A stretch of 64,000 nt of DNA from Sipunculus nudus. Lineage: Eukaryota; Annelida; Sipuncula; Golfingiida; Sipunculidae. Positions within the stretch are counted from its first letter, which is position 1. Each line of letters starts with the position of its first letter. A program made the position numbers and the translations under genes. This document shows, in pieces, positions 23,701 to 34,000 of this stretch. Below the pieces are notes generated by a model. That model was not told where the DNA came from. It did not search any database and saw nothing but the letters and a program-made list of their open reading frames with translations. The stretch covers positions 1,584,076 to 1,648,075 of the forward strand of contig CM049309.1 in NCBI GenBank assembly GCA_026874595.1. The letters are read 5' to 3'.

Positions 23701-26700
23701 CACCGTTCTAATAAAGAATGTGGTATTTCTGTTTTCCAGAATGCTGTGTCCATGTACTGCCGTCTTGGATTTGCCAAAAAGAAAGGCCATGAGAGCCTGT
23801 CTGACGATACCCACCCATCATGGAGGAACGTTCAACAGACAAACATTGTCACAAAAAAGTCAGTCACTCTTCTAATGCCACATATACAGTGGTATATATA
23901 TGTATTTGACACAGTATGAATTCTATCTTTGCTACATATTCATGTTCTGTATTTCTGTAACCTTGCTTGGTTAAGCAGGGCAATTATACTATGGCTGTAG
24001 TAGTAACTGAGCTCTGTGGGCTAGGGGCCACTTATTTTGCTCTTTTAATGATTTCCTCTTGGATTCACAAAAATGCCTGCAGAAAATATCTACTTTATGC
24101 AAAATGTAGACCCAGCTTGGAACCAAGAACTGAGTGTTTGAGCATGAATAGGCACAATACAGATGCTTACCCCATGTTCCTGAAAGTCCGGAGTATACAG
24201 CTTTAGTCAGGATTTAATAACTGTCACTTTCATTGTCTGAACAAATTATATATTCCCAGGCAGTCTAGATTATCCAGGTCCTACTGCATTGGTCTGTCTT
24301 GTTTGTAGACCCAGCAATGAGCAGCTGCTGATAGACTGGAGTGCAGCCCTCAATGATACTTCTTCCCTGAGTCAAAATGATGCCAGTTCTTCTCCAGATA
24401 CCAGCAGTATCGATGGCACAACAGGTAAGCCCCAGAGTCAGAGTTATTATTGCTAAGATATCTTATTTTATTGCAACCTTCATTTCCTCTTTTTTTTAAA
24501 ATTTGTTTTAACATTTAAGCAAACTACAGATACAGTTATTTAATGAAAAATAGCTTTTTAGGTCCTTTGGTTTTTGGCGGCATTTTCTTTTGAATGGACA
24601 GTAAGGTGACGAAACAATCAGGAATGATATATTATTATTGAGCTTTCTTTATATTAGATTTTATATGTACAGTGTTATGAATAATCCTGAATTCTTAACC
24701 TTTGGTGAAAAAATAAGACCAAATCTCTGAAATTACAAGACTGAGCTGACAATGGGATTTGAACCAGAAACCTACAGGTCCGCAATCCAGTGTCTTAATC
24801 ACTGGGATACCTCCTACTTTGAATTCTGTGAAAGGTATATAGAGCTTTTCAGATAAATAACCCTGATTAATTAATGCAGTGCCATAACAGCTTGTCATGC
24901 TTGTACTTTTCAGATTCCTCAAGCCTAACCAGTGGTGGTCATTCCAAGAGAATAGCATTCCTGTTTGATTCCACGCTGACTGCATTTCTCATGATGGGAA
25001 ACCTGTCTCCGGTTAATGAATTTACCCTTAACCCATCTGTAGCCTAAAGACCTCGTGTAAAGAGAATTCTGTTCTTAGTATATAAAAGTGTTTAAATATA
25101 CAACAGGAAATTTATTAAAGTACACATGCCATGATCAGTTTCATTTTGTTCTTTGACGTCCTTGTTTCAAATCTTATGTTATTTGTTGTCTCACAGTTAT
25201 ATATGGATTAATAATGGAACAAGTGTCTGTCATTTGTTGACAGAGTATATGTCTGAATACTTTAAATTAGCAAAAGCTAATTTCTTTTCGGTTGTATATT
25301 TGTCCTATGATTACTATCAGTATAGTTTTTTGTTTGCAACTTAAGTCTAAATTTAAACTTAAATTTTTTTTTTTTTATTTTATTATAAATTATCATCAAA
25401 TAGCATTAAGAGAACATTCTCTATCTGATTTGAAATAAGTTTAAAGAGGACAGTGAATTAATGTTGGATGCCATGTATAATGCATAATTTAAAATGTGTA
25501 TATTCTTGAAATCCCCAGGGGCTGAAAAGTCATGCTGTTACAATGTTTGAGGTGGGAAAACTGAGTGACGAATCTCTCGACAGCTTCCTAGCGGAGTTGG
25601 AGAAAGTACCCAAGGTAAAACATGGGATACAGGGTCGTATTTGTAATATTGTTAATTAATACTCAGTTGTTTGATTATTGACTTCTGTAAGTACATAATA
25701 GGTAAAAACTAATTTGTTTGTTGAATATAGGGTCGTTTTTACCATTATGTTCAGGTAATATGAGAGAGGGATTAATATTTGTCTACAATAAAAAGGTAAA
25801 TGTAAAAATTGCAGAAGTTGCAGTGATATTAACTTCAGAGAAAAAGTTTTTTGCCAAAAGCCTCCTTTGAGAGGCAATGTAAATTACTGAATCTATATCA
25901 TCAGTATTTACAGGGTTGAGGGTGAGCCCTTCTCATATATGTGTTAACTCTTATTAACCACCAGATGGCGCCAGTTGCCTGTGATATTCCAGTTAATTCT
26001 TTTATTTGCCACCAGGTGGAGTCAGTCGCTGAGGGTGAGGCCCAGCGATACTTTGACCATGCCATTACACTGAGAGATACAATAAAATTCCTGCGTTACA
26101 ATAAAGACCTGGTGGTTGATCCAGAGTTCAACAACACAGGTCAGGGGATCGATCTCATACGATGTGAGAGCCTGCTGGGTCTGGAACCCGCTACCTGTGC
26201 CAGGGTTCTCAATAAAAACTATTCGTAAGTTGTTCCACACTTCTCCACTGTTTGTGTGCCACTGTTAATAAAATAATGTTTGATTAAATTCAGGAATTTT
26301 TTCTTTATGTTATTGTGTACTCTTTCCAGATCTTGGTCTGAGAGCTTATAATAAACAGCTCTCTCACTGTCCTATTGAAAATCATATCACCTTAGGCTAA
26401 GCATATTTGGTATATCTCCTTCAAATGAGGCGAACATATAGGGAAAATACAAAATTTTACTTTTACTCTCTAATTTATGAACAAGTGGATAATGTTTCAC
26501 CAAGGATCTCCTTACCAGTATGATAATATACTGCCGTCAAGAAATATTCATTTTATGACCAGACAGTTTAATTATTCAAGTTCTTGGAGCATGCCATACT
26601 ACAGCCATAATATTTTCTTTGGTTATCTTGGTAAATTTATGTCTCACAAGTAAAAAGTTTATTCTTACACCTTATTTCTGATAAACAATGTTTTTATAGG

Positions 26701-27803
26701 GGTCATAAATGGAAAAATTTGTAAAGAGATAACCTGCCTAACTTCTCGTATGTGAGATTATTATACCTTCATTGAGAGGTATTATGTTTTTCACATGGTT
26801 GCAAGATTTGGTTGTTAGCAAATTACAGATTATTATACAAATTATTTTTAGGATTGTTTACCAATTCAAAATAGAACAATTTGTTGATCCCTGCCCAGAG
26901 TGAAACTGTCACCATTTGCCAGTGTCTATAGTTCCACCACCCCTGTTCTCCATTATTTTTAGCGATTATCTCCACAAAATACAAACTTGCCAAACAAAAT
27001 TTACACCAATTGAATAAAGAGGAAAATGCAAAATTTTTTGTACCCTACCTGCTTATGATATAAACATTGTTCACTTTACGGCATGTTTGATATGTCTCAA
27101 TTATATCCGTGGTTCCTGGCTTCCCCAACAAGTGGCCATTGTTTATCCTCCTTGGATATGAATATGAAGTAATGTGATGTAACAGTGAAGCGCATGCATG
27201 AGTAAAATACAAGTCTTGCTGTGAACAGGGGTGGGCACCCTTTTGAATACTGGGTCCGTAAATATGGGTGCCTCTTTTGTGTGTCACGTCTATTATGACA
27301 TCATCACTGTCCCCTGCCTTGCCCATTTCATAGATTGGTGGCACGATTTCACTACAGAATGCCATAGATTGGTGGCACAATTTCACTACAGAATGCACTA
27401 GTTACTCATAAAATGGTTTTAAATTGTTTACAGGAAAATGACTTAAGGTAGGATATTATTTCCATAATAGTTAATTACACATTTTCCTCTATCTGCCTAA
27501 GGGGCAAGCAGTTTTGGCCTTCTTTGACTTGCACAGAAATAATAATAAAAAAAAGGTGGATAGGGGTGGTAAAAGAGACTATAGTATTTATATCATTATC
27601 TTTCTAGCCTCCTTGTTTCCATGGCACCCTTGAGTAATGAAATCAGGCCAGTGAGCAGCTGTACTCCACAACACATAGGACCAGCAATACCGGAGGTAAA
27701 ATCTGTGTGTGTGTAAGTGTGTATGTATGTGTAGGTAAAAGTTATCAAACCAGTGAGCAGATGTTCTCCACAGCACATAGGACCAGCAATACTGGAGGTA
27801 AAA

Positions 27804-27884
<81 letters not shown>

Positions 27885-27971
27885 GTGTGTATGTATGTGT
27901 AGGTAAAAGTTATCAAACCAGTGAGCAGATGTTCTCCACAGCACATAGGACCAGCAATACTGGAGGTAAAA

Positions 27972-28040
<69 letters not shown>

Positions 28041-31000
28041 GTGTGTATGTATGTGTAGGTAAAAGTTATCAATCCAGTGAGCAGATGTTCTCCACAGCAC
28101 ATAGGACCAGCAATACTGGAGGTAAAATCTGTGTGTGTGTGTGTGTGTAAGTGTGTATATATGTATGTGTATGTTTATGTAATCAAACCAGTGAGCAGAC
28201 GTTTGCCACAGCAGATAGGACTAGCAATACCTGATCATGAGGTAGTGTATTTGTTTAACCTGAGGGGTGAAATATCCCACTAGACCCCTCCTGCACTCAT
28301 GTAAATACACCATGGCAAGACGAGATATCTGTTTTGAAGATGTGTGTGTGTCTTGTTCATGTAACTACATATCAGTCCATTAAGCATATGGTCATAGGAT
28401 GAAGGACCAATAATAACTGAGCTAAAAGCACATCCTCTTGTTGTCCAAATAATGTGGATACCAAATTATATTTTACTGAATATTGCATGCAATTCAATGG
28501 AGATAACAAACTCTTATCAAGTGGTGTGCTTCCACATACAATCTTCAGTGAACAGTGTTAAAGAATCACCAGTCCATCCTCAGCCATATGAAGTACTGAT
28601 CATGACCAAGCAGAGCCATATCGATTACCATATACAACCAGATGTAAATGATTGTGTGAATTATACCACCATGTATAAATGACTACACCACAGTGTATAA
28701 ATGATGGTGTTGTTTGATTGACAGGTCAATTCAGCTTGGTTCAAGATGTACATCTACCAGATAACAGGCTCAGGCCCGCCATCTTTATTGCTTGTCAAGG
28801 GCACAAAATTAAAACGTCTACCTGGGATCTTCAAGGTCAGTATTGTAATTTGTCATATGTAATGATTGGGACCACAGAGTTGTGATAGTATGGGGGACAT
28901 GATACCTAGACAAACTGTGATATTGTTTGGGACCAAATTAAGTGTAAGGTTTTGATGTTTGTTGTGCATGGAAATTCTTTTAAAATTTTAAATAAAATGC
29001 TTTTGAAGAAAACATTATAAATGATGCAAGTTTCTTTAAGTAATTAATTCTCCAGTTGCAATTTCTTCATTGATATTGTGTTATATGCCATTTTGTGCAT
29101 ACACATTAAGCTGTGTGGTATTCAGTCCACAGATATTATATTGCAAGGCATTTTGTCAATGGACTTAATGTCATGTGTCATTTTGTTCATGAACATTATG
29201 TTGCAAGGCCTTTTGTTGATAAGCATGTTGTTTTACATTTCGTCCATGGACATTATGTTGTGTGGCAATTCGTCCATGGACATTATGTTGCAAGGTTTTT
29301 TTCTCTGAACATCATGTTGTGTAACATTTTGTCCATGGACATTATGTTGTGTGTTGTCCTATATAATGTCACTGAAAATTTCTTTCCAGAAACTTCAATG
29401 AACACCTGCTGGAATATTAAATTTTGAACAAGCTTCGGTAATAAATAAACTGCATTACTTTAACTTCATTTCAGGAATATGACCGGCTTCTAGTGACCAC
29501 TTGGGGCCATGACCCTGCTGTCATCGTGACCTCTAATGTTCTGATGACCTTGAATGATGCGTTGTCCCATTCTGCAGTGTTGGTGCAAGTAAGTTTTTAA
29601 TTATTTTACCCAGAGTGGATGGAAACTGTTGTTCCAACAGGTTAAAAAATTTGGGTACAAGTTGTCCATTTCTTAAGGGGACATAATCAGGAGTAATATT
29701 ATTCCTATTCTTTCACACTATCAGTTCAGTTTTGCTTTATATAAAAGTTTCATTTCCTTGCATACAACAGTTTAACACCATGTTATAACCCTGAGTGTTG
29801 GTAAACACATTCTGTTTACCATAACAATGCCGCGTGACCGGAGGTCCGATTAAGATGGGCAACAGGTGGAGTTTAGCCAATTAAGTCAGAACATCTATTG
29901 AAAGGCACGTGTTGTGGCACCATGCAGCAGGCGGCCCGACGCACTGTGTTTATGTTTACATCAGGAGTAAGCAAATGGTTTCAAAGCAATATTTTTGGCA
30001 GGTACAGATTTATTTTAAAGGGAAGAAGCTATTTTTCGTGTTAACTCAACTTGCTTTATAGGTGATTGGGCCCCTTTAATTATTTGTTGATTAGATTAGG
30101 ATTTCATAAGAGGTAATGAGGTTTTGCAAAGCCATCCCTTATATCTGTTTTCAGTCTTTCTAGTGAAATTCTCATTTATCATTTATGATGTTTATAATTG
30201 AATTTTTAGCACCACAGTGATAGGCATGAATAAAAACATGAGCTGAGCATGAGCTAAATTGTTGTTCACTATTGTACCTACTTAAATATGTGTATATTTA
30301 TATGTTTTATATATATATATATATAATATATATATATTCATATTCATATTTCAGAATAGAAAATTGTTTCATTTAAACTTTTAATTCGAACAGGGACATG
30401 GCTGGCAGCAAACAGAAGGGGAAACATACCATGTGACTTTTCCTCTTGATCAGAACGGAAACACAGGTCTGTATCACCAGGGTTACACTACTTATTAAAG
30501 CAAAATAATTGTGTATTAACACTAACATTTTCAAGCATTCCATTCTGGAAATTCAATAATTGTATTGTCATTGAAGCATGAAATTGGTTTGTAAAATTGC
30601 TGACAATGACCTTGCATTTGCAGCCTTGCCTGAAACTGACCTTGCCTGAAACTGTAGAAGCAGAGATTTTTCAAAGTTAAATATAGTGGAATTTGTCTGA
30701 AAGACCACCTAAGTAATTAAACCACCTGTCTATCAAGACCACCCTTGAGTGAACTGAAAACGTACATTCTTAATAACTGACCTGTCTAATAAGACCACCT
30801 GTGAAGTAGGACCACTTTTGGTCAGCTCCACAGGTGGTCTTATTACACAGGTTTTACACTACCGTAAAATCTCCACTTAAAACCGCACTTCCGATTAAAA
30901 CCGCACCCAGACTTCGCCGAAATTCCAGGTGAGACATCGCGAGGGGCTCAAATACTAAGAACCCCCCTTTAAAACCGCACCAACTTTCGCTACGGAATGA

Positions 31001-34000
31001 TTTGACAAAAGAAACAATCAAGCTATCATCTAGAAATGAACACGCGTAGGTTGCGACTCGGCCATTCCTGTCCACTTTTAAATTCCTTGGGCATTTTATT
31101 TAAACACATCATAACACTTTTTTGCAGGGTCACTCAAGCATGAAGTTTGGGAAGACGTAAGGGCCGGTGACCTCTGCCTGTTTATACAGATTTTATATTC
31201 CGTGCCGTATTCTGATTTGTCATTATATTTTGGAAAAAATATTCTGCTGATCCATTTCAAGTCACTGTATATTTTAATTCTAAAAATTTTTGATGAAAAT
31301 TCCATTTTCTGGAATTACTCGGAAGATTCAAATCATTTTCATACCGGTTGCTTGGGTACTATCATTGTCACATCGTACGTTGACATCGCTCCATGTCACA
31401 ATTTGCTGGCGCGTTTGAAAACATCGCTGGTCAACTTAACTAAATATCAAAGTAATTGAAGTTACCTTGTCGAGATACGCACATATAGAAAACATGAGGC
31501 TTGATAACGAGTGATTTTAAGGAAAAATTAAAGTGGCCAGTCAGGGTAAGCAAGTTTTTTTTTTCCTGAAGAAAGTTTCCGTGTGGGGAGCCATTTTGTC
31601 AAGGCAGTGTTCAGGCAAGGCACGCTGGGACGAAATAGGTGGCTGTTCTGTTTACCACCCACCGCGTACAGCCGTTCAAAATATTCTTAGCAGAATACCG
31701 GGGCGTTTCAGCACATGGCGGCACTCAAACTTGATTTTAAAACAATCGTCTGCCATTGTGTGACTCCTTACGCTTTTTATTCATTTTACGTTTTAAACAA
31801 ATAATCATTGCTAAATAATGCCGCAAATGGGTTTAAAGTAGGCTTTTATTTCAATTTTGCTTGACCATGCCCAACGAAGTGGGCCACTGTGTGTTACAGC
31901 AGGGTTGTTGTAAAGGTATTATTTGGTGACAATTACCAAAATTTTATAACAAGTTATATATCACACGAAAACTAATCAGCAGTATTTAATTTATAAATAA
32001 CAGATAATCTCAAATAATACATTTACACACGGCTCCCATGCATGCGAGACTGCTGCTAAGAACGGCCTTCGAAAGTTGCAATATTATCGCCCACTCACCG
32101 GCCCCAAAATGATGTCTGTCAGGAAGATATTCAGGAAACCCTTCTAGTATAAACCGCACAGTGCTTTCAGGAAATCAACCTGATTTCATGATTTTGAATT
32201 TCTTGATTAAACCGCGGTTTTAAGTGGAGATTTTACGGTACATGCAAATATTTCTATTTCTTGTTGTTCAGTGTTCTTACTATGATTGACCAGAGTTTTC
32301 TTTTTACACAAAGATTATTCTTTGAGGCATCAGATAACAAGATGTTAACCATCGTGTCAGTTACATGTTGTATTTTCTGTGGATTTTACCAGTTCTGTAA
32401 ATGCAGAATAGTGTGGCATATGAAACATAAAGATTAAAGCTGTAATATGTTTGGTTCTAATTTGTGATTAATTGTAAAATCCTACAAAGATTTAAATAAG
32501 AACTTGAATTGTTGATTCATAAATTAGGGTTAAAACATTGATTTCTTTCTTAGATCTTAGCTTTCTGGTTGCATATCACAGTATATTAAATAAGAAACAA
32601 GCTATTTCTCAATAATATGGATGTGCAGCAAAATTTATTAAAATATGTTGTTCAGGCTTTGAATGTTATGTTTCCTGAGATTCCTGGAAAGGTCCTTTAC
32701 AGAAACTTTTGTTTCCCCTGTTTTAGTGACAGTACATTTGTCATACAAGTGGAACAAGGGGTTGTCTTATTAGAGTTAGATATATTACAGAGTCTACCAA
32801 AGGAAGCCAACTAGAAGATCATGGGGCTATCAGACGCTTGAAAAATCACCTGGACCTACAGCACACATGTGGATATATAACGTTATTAAAAACAGGAAAA
32901 TCTTACCCAAGGCTGGACACTATATGTTGTCCAGTGTCCAGTAAAACACAGGAAGCCTTGGACCTTACAGGGCACAGTATCACTGAGCCCACCCCCGTTA
33001 ACGGACTGAAGGACTCCGTATCGGCGGAGATCTTAGCATCAGAAGTCGACTCCATATTAAAAGGTGAAAGGGGCCAGTCCCCAAAAAGGACAGTTGCTGA
33101 AATGAAAGCAAATATGCGACTGGATGTAAGCAATCAGAATGAGGCTACAGGTCGTGACCTGGAATGTGATTGGGTGCTTTTGGACTGTAGTTACGGCATT
33201 CCGCTGTTTAATGCACACGTGAATAAGGCTGTATGTGAGAAGGTGGCAGCCCAGTCTCTGTGTACCAGAGATAGGTAAGTTGATTTTGACTTATTATGGT
33301 CCCTAAAATCCATCAAAACTGTGGAGATTATCTACATAAATATTCATATTGTTTCTAGAAATTATTATCAGAGGTCTTTAAAGTCCTTAATTTCATAAAT
33401 TTGTGTTGGTGAATGATTTGTGTTGTAGTTTAATTGCTGGAGACTGCTAAATATAGATCATCCCCACTTCAATTTAGATATCTTTCTTCTGAAACAAGCA
33501 ACCATGCCATGTGGGGTTTGTGGAATGTGGCCTTTAGTTAATAAGTAAAATTGTTTTCTTCTTTGTATCATCCAGAGTTCAGAAAACCTTTCTCAGCTGC
33601 CTGATTGATGACATTGCTTAAAGAGATTTCAAAAACTCAAGTTGGCTCACCTTGAAACTCTGTTAATAAAACTTAATAAATCAGTCATAATTTATTCCTG
33701 ATTTGATTGTTGATTAATGACTGGGTCTGGCCCTAGTCATCAGAAAGTTCCTGTCTGATTAATATATATTATTAATACATTAATATTAATCTCCTGCCCC
33801 TTTTGTAACTGTTGTAGCTTGCTGGAGTTGTTGCGGTCTAGTAGACAGCTGACCCTTCGGCTTCTGGACTTCATTGCAGATCACCAGGTAGGTCTGGTAC
33901 ATGTATTGATACACACACACATTTAGAATTATTATGGGAAATTATTGTATATTCGTAATATTATTAGCTTATGACCTGTTCATTATAAGGGCTCTGTTCG

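Noticed and set aside
27588-28150. ORFs of 147-170 codons with Cys-Val or His-Thr repeats
   Set aside because: They are translations of (TG)n/(CA)n microsatellites between copied exon fragments.
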